A DNA stretch of 64,000 nt, taken from assembly GCA_029379385.1 (NCBI GenBank), contig CM055617.1:8804001-8868000 (forward strand). Reading direction: 5' to 3'. The notes under the pieces were generated by a model. The model made no database searches, had not been told where the DNA came from, and saw only the letters and a list, made by a program, of their open reading frames with translations. This stretch comes from Quillaja saponaria (Eukaryota; Streptophyta; Magnoliopsida; Fabales; Quillajaceae). Every line of letters begins with the position of its first letter. Position 1 is the stretch's first letter. Below, in pieces: positions 1 through 13,195 of this stretch. The position numbers were made by a program, and so were the translations under genes.

Positions 1-1942
<1,942 letters not shown>

Positions 1943-3359
1943 GATGGGATATTACTTATGATAAGCTGTTTCTTCTGTGACTCAGAATTACAAGTTTTAA
2001 GGTCAATGTCTTAATTTTCATTTAGTAGAAGGATGTAAGAATCCTGGCCGTTTTTGTATCTAAAAATTGTTCGAGGTTGAATGTATTAGGATGTCTTTCA
2101 TTTGTTCTGAGAACTGGAATTATGCTCTTAAATAACACAAAGGAAATTTTTGCTGGATGGTAATGCATTTGATTTTACATTATTGTTCAGTATTAGTCTA
2201 CAAATTCGGAAATGTATACAATAAGGATTGGAGTTGGGGTTTGAAAATAAGATATTGGGAAAACATTAAAAAATGAGTTTGAAAATAATGTATTATTTTG
2301 GAAACATTAAAACAAATATACAAATATTATTGGTATATTCTCATATTTTATTTGACATTTTAGATATTATAATTTTTTAGTCTTGATGTGTAAACTTTGT
2401 TTGGTGATTAGTCGAGGTAATTATAAAATGGTTTGGTTAACTTAAAATATTTTGTTTGACGTTTAGGATATTAGAATATTTTATTCTTGATTATTAATAG
2501 AGATGCTCATGGTTTGACTAAATTATAAAATTTTAAATTGTTTTTACCAAAATTCAAATATAGAAATAATTTTCTTAATTTTTTATTTTAAATGTTTTAG
2601 TTTTATTATTATTTTCACTAATGCTTATTAATTTTATTTTTATTTAAATAAAAATTTATATACCATTTTAATTGAATAATAAAATATGATAAATTTAAAT
2701 ATGTAATTTTTTTTAATAAAAATACATTAATGATATTTTATATTTATTTTTAAGTTTTATGAATAAATTTACAAAATATTTAAGAGGTTGCAATATTAAT
2801 ACAAACTAATGAATGTTGTAATTTTTTAGAAGAAAAGAAAGGCGAATTACACTTTACTTCGATGAACTATTACTTATTTTATAATAATTTTTATGAATTA
2901 TTGAATTAGACACATAATCTCTTTATTTGACCCATATTTTACAAATAATTTCTATTCATTAAATTATTACTCCCATTATAAGTTTTTATTTTTTTTAATG
3001 TCTCCTTTTTCAATCTTTATTTATTTATTTAAATTTTCTGTGAAACTAAAAAATTATTTATATTGATTCAATTTTATCATTTTAAATAATATTTCAAAAT
3101 TCATATTTTTTATTTTTTGATAATAATATTCAAATATTAATAGATTTTATTAATACTATTATTTTTATTTACAGAAATTATACAAGTTATTGTTTTTAAA
3201 TGTTAAAAAAAAATATAGAAGAAGAAACAAGGGATAAAAAGTGAAAGACATCAAAATAAATAAAAGAAAAATTATAATAAGAAAGATAAGAAGAGACTGA
3301 AGAAAGATAAGAAGAAAAGAAACTAAAAGAAAGATAAGAAGAGAGATGGAGAAGAAGAT
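1943..3359. other. Intergenic: HSP70 3' end, then AT-rich DNA
   Basis: The first 200 bases are probably the HSP70 3' UTR. From about 2220 to 3200 the sequence is very AT-rich, with A and T runs and no coding frame. From 3230 to 3358 it becomes A/G-rich (repeated AGAAAGATAAGAAGA units), which is probably the 5' leader of the decayed POL5-like locus. Confidence 0.6.
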
Positions 3360-4967
3360 ATGGAAAATGGGTCATCTAAGCCCACTTCCTTACCCAATTC
3401 TGTTACACCAATGGAAAGGAAAAAGAAAAGTAAAGCAGTGGACAGGGAGAGAAGGTGTTCTAGTTCTACTTTAGAAATTGATGAATCCAACCCTATTGAA
3501 ATGTGTATTGAGCCAATAGCTGCTCTTGAATCTCAGGATCCATCAGTGGATTTACCAAGTACAGATGGTGTTCTTCTCGAGCTTCACATTGGTGTTTTTA
3601 AGGACTTGGCATCGGCTGATGGGTATGTACAAGTATTGGTGACAGAGTTGCAGGAAATTCAGAAGATGTATGATAGGCTTGATGAGATGAAGCTGATTGG
3701 GGGTGGATTAAAATTAGAAGCTGAGAAGGAAGATGGGTTGAACACATGCGCGCCCTCTTTGAGATATGCTGTCAGAAGGCTTATACGCAGGGTTTCTTCG
3801 TCCAGAGAGTTATATACTCAGTGGGTAAGTATGAGCCTGAGGTTTAATTTATAATCTTTTTCAAAATGTATGTTGGCGTTGCTCGATATAATGGTTCTTA
3901 TTGCTTGATATATGCTAGTCAACTGTAAGAAATAAGAATGTTAAACACAATAGCATGAAAGAGGACTTGTCTGTGCATTTCAATTCTTACGTTTGAGAAT
4001 TGAATTGTTGCTATGTCTTTTGAGCATCACGGGGATAATGCACTGGAGTAGAGTAAAACTTATGGATAATGCACTGGAGCAGCCTTCATGGTTGTTCTAA
4101 TACCCTCATCTAATTAGAAGGTATAAGGGAACACAATTTTAAGTTCATGTCTGTAGTTTAACTTCATGAATCACGTGTTTATCTATAGTTGACAATAACA
4201 TAGTGGTTAAATCCAACAATGGTCCATGGAAGGAACGGCTTTGACGTCAGGTGGCATTTACATGTCTAGTTGGTGAGAGATTTCTAGAATTTCAAATATT
4301 TCAATAAGTTTAGTTGCCTCCTGCATGCATCTTGAGCTTCCAGGAATTGAAAGTATGTCAAAGTATTACGTCTTCATTCTCTAAGAAGCATGAGCTCATC
4401 TTGGGGGTGGCATGTTTCAGATATGTATGTGCACCTTAAAAAATGTGACATGTAATTCCTTATTTGGTTTAACTACTATTTAATATGACACAGTTTGGCC
4501 ACCAATGGCGTTAAAATTTACAGAAACAGGAATATCCTGAATGGTATTATAATTTCCTTTTTGGTGAAAAAAAAGGAAGAAAACTTAGGCAAAAAATTGC
4601 CCAGGTGATGTAACAAAATATTCAGAATCTGTTTGGCCAAAGAAATATTGTAGAACATATGCATTCAAAAAATAAATAATGACAAGAAAACATGAACTGA
4701 GAAAAAAAAAAAAAAAACTGGAGGAATCTGAAAAATCTATGACTAAAGCACTTATAGAAAACCCTTTGTGAACTCTCAGTAGTCTATTATCATGTTCTAA
4801 CCACAAAGTCCACCCAGAAAAGAAAATCCGGTGTTGCCTTCAAGCTACTCTTATAGGAAGAATTATTTTAGTTATATATTAAACATTTGGATTCTTAAAG
4901 ATATAAGTTGGAAGCTTATTGTTAAAAAAGTAGAAAGCAGGGTGAGAAGGGGATTGGTTTTCCCATA

Positions 4968-5250
4968 TCCATGACATCATTAAAATAACTCCCTTCGAAG
5001 CTCCCTTCTTCTTCCTTTCTTTGCACCCTTATCAGAAACTCTTAAGAATAAAAAGACATGAATCCAAAATAAAATTCTCAAAGAGTTGCCAACAAACCCA
5101 ATATTCTTATTCCTCATCAGCTCATCAGACTTAATAACTGAAACGGGTTGATCTGTGGCAACTGGAAAATAACAACTTTGAGGCTCCCATTTCGAAGAAT
5201 TGATCAAACCCATATTGTCCCTCTTCTCAAGCAATTCCAGGCATTTCAGT
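4968..5250 (-). pseudogene. Inverted fragment of TBL12/13-like exon 1, inside the first intron of the POL5-like pseudogene
   Basis: Read on the minus strand, 5234-4980 gives RDNMGLINSSKWEPQSC and MRNKNIGFVGNSL, then a GAKK-rich segment. It matches, block by block, exon 1 of the TBL-like locus at 41565-41820 (IIGLINSWKWVPQSC, MRNKNIGFVGDSLNENF). The GDS catalytic motif has become GNS. A small duplication (about 8 bases near 5120) and frame changes are present, and nothing resembling exons 2-4 is nearby. It is a partial dispersed copy with no evidence of function. Confidence 0.85.
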
Positions 5251-5537
5251 GAAACAGGTAAGTCAACAAGGGTTTCAACAATTGAAATGCTGCAGAATTT
5301 CTTGTAAAATTCCCACAGCTATTTTAACAAACTACCTCTACTCATTGATATTACACCTTTATTTTCTGTTGCTTTATAGTGCACAAGACAGCTTGCATTG
5401 ACTTTCACTATTAGCCGGATTCTTTCTGATGCAGCTTTATTATTAGGATAAATTAAGTTTATGTCTTTACCCATTTATGTCTCAACTTCTCATTGCAACT
5501 TATTGCCTTGATATATATATATATATATCTTCTTCTT

Positions 5538-5540
<3 letters not shown>

Positions 5541-5568
<28 letters not shown>
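5541..5568. repeat. Poly-T tract (T28) before POL5-like exon 2
   Basis: A pure run of 28 T preceded by an AT microsatellite (about 5512-5528). It forms the pyrimidine tract of the acceptor at 5584. It is expected to be polymorphic in length. Confidence 0.9.
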
Positions 5569-6910
5569 GTAGTGTGCAAGACAGTTTTGCATTAGGTTTA
5601 ATGGTTGTAGTTGGTACCATTTCTAGCATAAGGATTGACTCATTGTTTAAACTCATAGTTGACTTGTTGGAGTTCTCTTTGTCAAGGTAGGCAGTATTCT
5701 CATCAATTTGTGACATGGTTCTCTCATCAGGTTGCTCAGTTCTCTTTTTTAAGTTTAATTCCTCATGTCATTGCAGGAAGTATGAGATTGCCTTTTGGGC
5801 TGCCTATTTGCTTATGGTGCTGTGGCACAATCAGGAAGACTGATTAAAGAGTGGAGATCCGAATATAAACACTCCATACATTAGAGAATTGATCCATCTA
5901 CTAATCTCGCTTGCAGCTAAGAAGCGGTACTTGCAAGAGCCTGCTGTCTCAGTAATTCTTGACTTTGTTGAAAAGGTGTGTAATTTTTTTAGGAAAAGGA
6001 AGTATCTTCTATTTTCTGTGCCTAATCTTGTGCTTTATTGGCAGAAGGTAGTGAAATACTTTAGCTGATCTTATATTTCAAATCATTATATATCCATAGC
6101 AGGTAGATGATATAGTTACATAGTATTTCATCAAATAGATGAAGTAAAGGTCGACATGACATGAGCAATTTGTTTTTCTTGCTGCTATTAAATTCTTCTG
6201 TGTTTGTTTGGAAAGACCTTTTAGTTTTTATGCCACCCCAAACTGCTTTCAGTAGATCAATGGTGGATTGTGCAACTCTCAAATGATAATGAATTGTTTC
6301 CTATTGATGATTTAAACACATCTTTTGTACTTACTCATAGAGAGATCAGTTAGCTACCTATTTTAATTGTTTTGTGACAGATTGAAGTCAGAATCGAGAT
6401 GTTTCAGAAAGGTATCGTGTTAAGGTTTGAGCCAGTTAGAAAGAGCCATTCAGCATCTTGATTAATAATTTTATGTGACTTATCATTGTAAAAGTGTGTG
6501 CTACATGCTGTTTACTTTCTCAAATGGACCACATCCACATGTGATTGTTTTAATACTTAAAATATCTTTCCATACTGCTATGAACCTATTGGTTGCTAAC
6601 CTTTATCTCGCTAGGGATCCTTTAATACCATTCTACGTAAGATCCTATATCATTCTACATTTTACATATCATTTTAATTTCTCTGTCTTATTCGTCAGAT
6701 ATTGGGCAAGCATTTATTACCTTGTAAGTTGTGGCATCAACAGTTGTTGGCTCGTTGTGTGATTAAACTTAATTGTAGTTGGCAGCCTCTTTAGTGTAGG
6801 TTTGAAACTTTGAATATATAAAAAGTTTAGTAATCTACATGACATAACTAGGGAATTAGTCTTAAAGGCTTGGAAACGAATTATGGAAATTAGATCTCTT
6901 CATAGGCAGT

Positions 6911-7038
6911 GGCAACAAGCGGGGATAACAGGCTAAATGGATTTTACAACTGACCTTGTGTGGAGCTATGATTTAGTAATAAACAAAAGACATTAAGTGG
7001 CTGTTGCTAGGCAACAAGCGGGGATAACAGGCTAAATG
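6911..7038. repeat. 29-bp direct repeat pair, spaced 99 bp
   Basis: Bases 6911-6939 and 7010-7038 are identical over 29 bp (start GGCAACAAGCGGGG, end GGCTAAATG). The unit contains GGGGATAACAGGCT, also found in domain V of large-subunit rRNA; no other rRNA-like sequence flanks it. Located in an intron of the POL5-like pseudogene. Confidence 0.85.
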
Positions 7039-7264
7039 ATGATTATTGAAAATAGTAATTAAAATTAAGAATTTCTTGAATTGCTTCAGTGCAATCCCTG
7101 TTATTAAATTTTGGATTTGCTTATGGAAACCAGTATGTCATTGTATCTCAATGATTGGAGGATTCCGCATGTAGTTAGTATCCTGGCAACATGATAATTT
7201 AACATCTAAACCATTATCCATCTCCTTCACTATCTTCTTCTTCCTCTCTTGCTTGATATGTGCA

Positions 7265-8060
7265 TACTTTTTTTGATAGAAAAAGAAGTTGTATTAGGAT
7301 AGAATTGAAGTACAACGAGTCTCCTCTACTAGAAAAAAGGAAAAAAAATGAAAATGGCTGCCTTACTACAAAAGAGCTCGCCAAACACGTTGCATGTCAA
7401 TTGAAGAAACTCCTTGAAATGCTTCCGAAACAGAGCACCACAGGAAGTATGAAAAACAATCTTATCCCAAAGAAGAGGCAATGGGAGATAATGGTTACAA
7501 AAAATTCAGGCATAACATTCCAACCAAACTCCCCAAATCACTAAAAAGAAAACACAACCTTCCAAATACTTCACATCCTTCATATTCCCTGAGTGCTGGT
7601 AATGAGTCATCAAAAGGTCATGCAAGGAACTTGGTCAAACCTAAAAGATGCTGAAGATATCAAAAAGCCTACACCATAGCTTCCAAACCAAAGAACAATG
7701 TAAAAAAAATGCTCATTAGTCTCATTATGTTGGAAACACACAACACAAACATCAAGGGATAATGCCTTTAAATTCTCCGCACCTGTAACAAGTTATTAGT
7801 GTTGACTCTATTAAGAACAACAATCTAAACAAAAGCCTTAACCTTTGACAGAACCTTAGCCTTCCAAATAAATTTGTGGAGGGAAAAGATGAAGTGTTTG
7901 GACCCCGAACAAGAAAACTATAAAACAATTTACAAGAGAATGATCTAGAACAATCAATAGACCAAATATGCCTGTTAGGTTTGTCCGAGAAGCGATATGA
8001 CGCAAGAGTGGTCAACAAGCTAGTGTGATCAGAAACTTCTCTTTCATAGAAACCTCTCTT
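7265..8060 (-). mobile_element. LINE (non-LTR retrotransposon) ORF2 3' remnant, zf-RVT region
   Basis: The minus-strand reading of 8018-7752 gives HIWSIDCSRSFSCKLFYSFL, then a region like the plant LINE zf-RVT domain (originally of the form KVKAFVW...VNTNNLLQ...CVVCFQHNETNEH). Further down (7690-7400) come pieces such as LWDKIVFHTSCG, which resemble the LINE tail. A short T run on the plus strand near 7268 fits an old poly-A end. Frames are broken throughout and no reverse-transcriptase core (YxDD) remains. It lies in the POL5-like intron before 8445. Confidence 0.7.
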
Positions 8061-10074
8061 TCATTTATCCCTCTAAAGAAATAAAAATTCCAGGAGATAT
8101 CATCCCTCTCCTAAACATAAAATGAAGTAAATAAGTATTCCTTTATGTTTTTTCGAGATTGTGGAGTTCAAATGTTAATCTCGGAATTACTATTTTGCTT
8201 CCTTCCTCTTCCCAAGTAATATTAACTTGTTAATGTCCTACTTTTTGCCAAGGTCAAACCCAGAGGAAGCCTGACCTTGATGAAACCACCTATGATAGTT
8301 GAAACCTGAAATTGTCCAAGTCACCAAGCTATGAAAGGCTGGAGATATATTTTTTTTTTAGAAGAAGAAAGATAAACATCATTATTAACTTTCTGGTTCT
8401 TCCATCAGACCATGTGGTTCACCTGTTTGTCTCTCTGTTTGCAGTTACCCAGTGAAGCCTTGTTTAACCATATTGAAGCTCCAGGGCTGTCAGAGTGGTT
8501 TCAAGCACCTACTAAAATCGGAAATCCTGATGCTTTGCTTTTAGCTTTGAAGATTCAAGAAAAGATACTTATTGACAGCACTAAATTTGGCAAATTGTTG
8601 CCAAATCCATTCAGCTCTAGTCAACTTTTTGCTGCTGACCATCTATCATCTCTTATAAATTGTTTGAAAGTGGATTTTATATTCATATGCTGCATATTTA
8701 TGGATGGAAATTATTATACGAAATGATTTTCATGCATCTATTTTTGCCTGGAATTGTGGCAGGAATCCACCTTCTGTCAACATTGAGTTCATAGTGTTTG
8801 GCCTACTTTGGTGAATATTCTTTTACCTAATACTGATTTGCTAGCTGAGGATGCTCCATTGGCTTCAAATTCATTAACAGGGCACAAGAAGAATCGGAAA
8901 AAATAGGTTGTCTCCAGAAGAAATTGCAAAGAATGTTCAGTGTTTCTGTGAAGTTGTAGTTGATGGATCTCTTCTTTTGTCATCTCATGACCGGAAGCAC
9001 TTAGCTTTCAATGTTTGCTTCTTCCCCTTCAAAAGCTGGCTGCATCTTTGGTCCCAATTGTCCTGTCTTACAAAGTTGTCCAGTGCCTATAGATATACTT
9101 TCAACAAACAACTCTTGGCTGTATAAAGTTGCTTATTTTCTTAAAGAGTTATCTGATTGGATCGGATATGATGAAGTCAGAAGAGTCGCTGTTGTTATGG
9201 CTCTACAGAAAAACAGCAGTGGAAAATTTGATTGCATCACACTTGCAAGAACAGTGAAGGATTTAATGACAGAGTTCAACACAGAAAGTGGTTATATTCT
9301 ATTTATTCAAAACTTAGAGAAAATATTTGTGGATGAAGGTAATGCTTGGGAGGAACCTTCAGACCAGAGTCAGACAAAATATGACAATTCTGAAATTGGT
9401 TGTAGTAAGAATAAGGATTCTGTCGGGAGCATTGTAAATTCTGATTATTTGAGAAGTTAGATTGTAGAATCCATTTCAAGTGTTTTGAAAAATTTGAAGT
9501 TAGATCCTGAATCAAAATCTCGAATGCAAATAAAGATTATGAAATTTCTTCTGTTCAAGGTCTATTTACTGCAACTCTTGGCAATTTGGTGACATCATTT
9601 GAGTTGGGGAAGGAATTTAGGTGGCCAAAAGCACCTACATCAAGTGCTCTTTGCCAGATTTGTATTGAGCAGTTCCAGTTGATATTGGCAAATGCTCAAA
9701 AGGGAGAGGGATCATGTGCTTTACCTAATTGCCTTGCGCCTAATGATCTTGGTTCTTACTTCATGCAGTTCCTTGGCACCATGAGGAACATTCCTTAAGT
9801 TTCCCTCTTCCTATCTTTAAATGGTGAGGATGAAAAGGCAATCAAAGATTTGGCACAAAATTGAATCTAGGCTATCAAGGGAGGTAATGATACTTATGAC
9901 CTTGATTTGATTCCTCTTGCCTTTTGATATGACTTTTATTACTACTATTCTGTTTTTAGGTGTGAAGTTCAGGTCTGGTATGCTGAGCTCTGGTTCTTAT
10001 AACATCTTAGATTATGATTATTATTATTATCATATATAAGACAGAAATACCAATTAATTGTGGAAATTTGGCTC

Positions 10075-10200
10075 TATTGTGATGCGGTACCATGAGAGAC
10101 AGTCTTACATAGCTCCTTATGACTCCCGTAACAACGGGATAATTTCCAATGTGATGTGGGTACCCCCTGAAAGGAGCCAATCAGTATTGGACCGGAGTGG
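10075..10200. mobile_element. Possible LTR/TRIM-like remnant
   Basis: A block of higher complexity (ATGCGGTACCATGAGAGAC ... CCAATGTGATGTGGGTACC). The minus-strand end GGTACCCACATCACATTGG resembles the CCACATTGGAA start seen in many small plant LTR/TRIM repeats. No internal domain or target-site duplication was identified, so this is a weak call. A G14 run follows at 10209-10222. Confidence 0.25.
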
Positions 10201-11186
10201 TGGTGGTTGGGGGGGGGGGGGGTGCTCAATGATAAAATCTAACAGATCATGTATATAGATAGAGAATTAAAGAATGGAACATGTGGAAGTACTTATTTAT
10301 GAGGTATTCCTATTTTTCTGTGCGTCTTGATGAAATCCTATCCATATCTTTTTTCCGTGGTTCAGAGATTCAACATATGGATTTTCAGTACTTCTTGTCC
10401 CAGAAGTCCCCTTAAGGCCCCCTGCCTTGTTTGCCCCCTTCTTTATCTTTGTTTCTTTTCCTTGCTATTTGTTTATATTCTAATTCCATTTGGCGAGTAA
10501 GAGTCTGAATATTATATCAACTAGGCTTCTTCCATCTCTGAGATTGCTAGTAAAAGTGTTCCATGGGCCGGCCATTTTGTGCAAAATTTTGGTTGTTTTT
10601 AGTTGAATTTAGATGAAATCTTTAATTTCCTAATAACGTTGCTCAACTTAAGTAAATGTTATGTGCTCTAAAGCATGTTATCTGTATTTCTCTGTTCATT
10701 GTAAGCAGGAAAGGAACTGTGGAGTTATTGCTGTTGCTAATAGATTGCATTCACTGAGGTACTTGTCATATGTTGCAAGAAAGCTTCCTCTGCTTCTGAT
10801 CTTCTTGAGTCCTCTGATGAAGATGATTTGGAGGCTGATGCTGCACCTGAGTTGATGGATGTTCTTGTGGACGTTACACTTATTGCTGCCAGTCTTCAGC
10901 TCCTATGCGGTCTGCTATTGAGCAGGTTGTTATGAATAATGCATGCTTAGCTTCTGTATTTTTGTCAAATAAGTTGATGTTCTAATCAGTTAGAGAGAGA
11001 GGGAGCTGTAATCTAACTAGGTTTCACTAGTCACCACAGCACACACCAAGGCTTTTTTGTTTCACGGGAAGTAAAATTTTTTGGACTGATAGTTCTGTAA
11101 AATGTTGCATTTTTATATAATTTTCTGTTGTCTGGTGTCAAGCAATGACAACTGATTACTTGGAACTACCGATGGATATTGTCATT

Positions 11187-11463
11187 TAGTCCCTCTGTCC
11201 CAAAAAAAAAGTCCACTTTTCCATTTTAGTCCTTCCCAAAATACGTGTCCAGTCAAAGCATTGTTTTTTTTCTTCTTTCTGTAATGCCCTTCATTGAAAC
11301 TAGTACATATTAGTATTTATTCTTCTGAAGCAATATGTTTTTCAAAAGATAGGGGTGCTTTTGGAAGATTAACTCAAATAGATGATGTGGCACTTTATTT
11401 ATTGGGATTTTTTAACTCGTGTTTGTTGTCAAAGCGGATATCCTTTTTGGGACTGAGGGAGTA
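11187..11463. mobile_element. Stowaway-type MITE (Tc1/mariner), about 273 bp
   Basis: The left end at 11189 reads GTCCCTCTGTCCCAAAAA. The right end (to 11461) on the other strand reads CTCCCTCAGTCCCAAAAA. These 18-bp terminal inverted repeats differ at two positions, and the element is bounded by TA at 11187-11188 and 11462-11463. The CTCCCTCnGTCCCA end is the Stowaway signature. No transposase is present. It sits in an intron of the POL5-like pseudogene. Confidence 0.9.
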
Positions 11464-13195
11464 CAATTTTTTTTTTTTGCAAATTTAATTATCTTCAACT
11501 ATATGCCTACATAATGTTATGATAGATTTAATATATGAGAGGTTAGTTAGAAGTTTATAATGATGTCTGCTGCTGTTAAATATTTATTGGGAAATGCATC
11601 AACATGGTTAGTAAGCAACTAAACATCATATTTTCTATGGTGAGAAAGAAGTAAAAGTACGTTAATGGACTGTTATAACAACCATTAATATGTTAATTTT
11701 CAGACTAAGATACTTCAGCTCATCAGTTATGACCTCAGATGGAGACATATGAGGTAATCTATTTTTTTATTTAGTGTTCTAACTTTTCCGAATTTATATC
11801 TGTAGGTGTTCAAATATTTTTGTCATGGGATCATTGATGATGGGCTTCTGTGCATGCTTCGGGTCATTAAGAAGAATATTAAACACCCTAGACATCCTGG
11901 TGCAGAGAGTGAAGATGATGATGATGTGTTGACTTTCTCTATATCGAAGAAGATGAGGAAATTGATCAGGCTGAGACAGGCAAAACGGGTGAGATTGATG
12001 AACAGACCGATGACTCTGAGGCTGTAATTGGGGTTGAGGAAGCTGGCAATGAACTTACTGAAGCTTCAGATGATGATGCAATGTTCAGAATGGATACATA
12101 TCTTGCCCAGATATTCAAAGAGAGAAAGAATCAGGCTGGTAGTGAAACTGCTCAATCCCAGCTTGTGCTGTTCAAACTATGTATTCTTTCATTGTTGGAA
12201 ATTTATCTTCATGAAAATCGAGGCAAGTTTTGTGTTTGCGTATAACAACTAACTACACGTTCTTTTCACTGGAGAAAAACAATAGAAATTGATGCAGTTG
12301 GCCTCCTTAGTGGACATCATTATGTACTACGGTTTATGGTAGCATATTCTTCTTTTCTCGCCTCAGTCTCTCATGGTCTTAATAGGTAAGGGCGTAAGGC
12401 ACAGGTTCTTATGGTGTATTCATACTTGGCTCAGGCATTTGTTAACCCACATACTGCAGTAGTTAGTGAACAGCTTGGGCAGCGTATATGGGGTAACTAC
12501 TGCAAAAGCAGATATTCAATGCAAAGAAGCACCCAAGGGGTGACTGCCGTGCAATTGCCTACTCTTGAAGCATTGTTGGAAAGAAGCTTGAAATTAGCTT
12601 CAAAACCGTTTAAAAGGAAAAAGACTTCATCTGATACACTATAGAAGCAGTTAGCCTCCTGGAAACGACAGAAAATGATTGCTTCCCTTTCTCAAAGTTC
12701 AATCTTCTGGATATTGAAGATCATTGATGCCAGAAACTTTTCAGAGTCTGAACTACAAAGGGCTCTTGATATTTTCGGGATGTTTTGGAAGGGTATTTCA
12801 ACAATAAGAAGTCTCAAATTAAACCTGTTTCTTTGAAATAAGTATTTCGAAGAAGACCATGGATTGGGCATTTCTTTTGGATAAATAGTGGAAGTGCCCA
12901 GTCAGATTTTCGGCGAGTTGAGGCACTACATTTAGTGCTTGAAATATTGAATCTGCTGGCTTTGGTTAGTAATAAAGCTGGTGGTGAGAATGTATTGAAG
13001 AAGGTTCTGAAAAGCAATGTCCATAAGCTTGGCAATCTGATAAAAGAGCTGGCCACACACATGCCAGAAAAATAGTCAAGCTGGGCAGAAATGAGGAAAT
13101 TTTGTTGCAGAGTCATTCAGATTTTGTCAGCCCATGAATTTACCAAGTCTTTTCATAAAGGTTGGGCCCCTGATGCTCATGCTGCTCTTGAATTT

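Larger units (their letters stand above)
3360..13195 (+). pseudogene. POL5 / MYBBP1A-like (DNA polymerase V family) rDNA transcription regulator, decayed copy
   Basis: Intact relatives are long nucleolar HEAT-like proteins that regulate rRNA gene transcription. Homologous blocks run in order: 3360-3824, 5585-5686, 5777-5975, 8445-8669, 8763-9883, 10709-10924, 11805-12226 and 12405-about 13195. Diagnostic stretches include LRYAVRRLIRRVSSSRE, GNPDALLLALKIQEKI, DHLSSLINCLK, AFVNPHTA and FRMDTYLAQIFKERKNQAG. Introns are retained, so this is not a retrocopy. Lesions: one extra base at the exon 1-2 join; frameshifts near 5868, 8907 and between 9020 and 9095; in-frame stops at 8784-8786 (TGA), 9458-9460 (TAG), 9796-9798 (TAA), 12642-12644 (TAG) and 13073-13075 (TAG); frameshifts near 11945 and 12775; loss of about 25 codons near 10770; and a doubtful donor at 12227. 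The acidic region is kept in pieces at 11905-12080. The first 154 codons still read cleanly from ATG 3360, so a short truncated product is possible. Family call is from memory of plant homologs. Confidence 0.9.

Noticed and set aside
7260..7544. 94-codon plus-strand ORF
   Set aside because: Antisense shadow of the LINE tail; no family resemblance.
9011..9460. 149-codon plus-strand ORF as a gene of its own
   Set aside because: It is one frame of a POL5-like exon; its first residues are the shifted frame and its end is a lesion stop.
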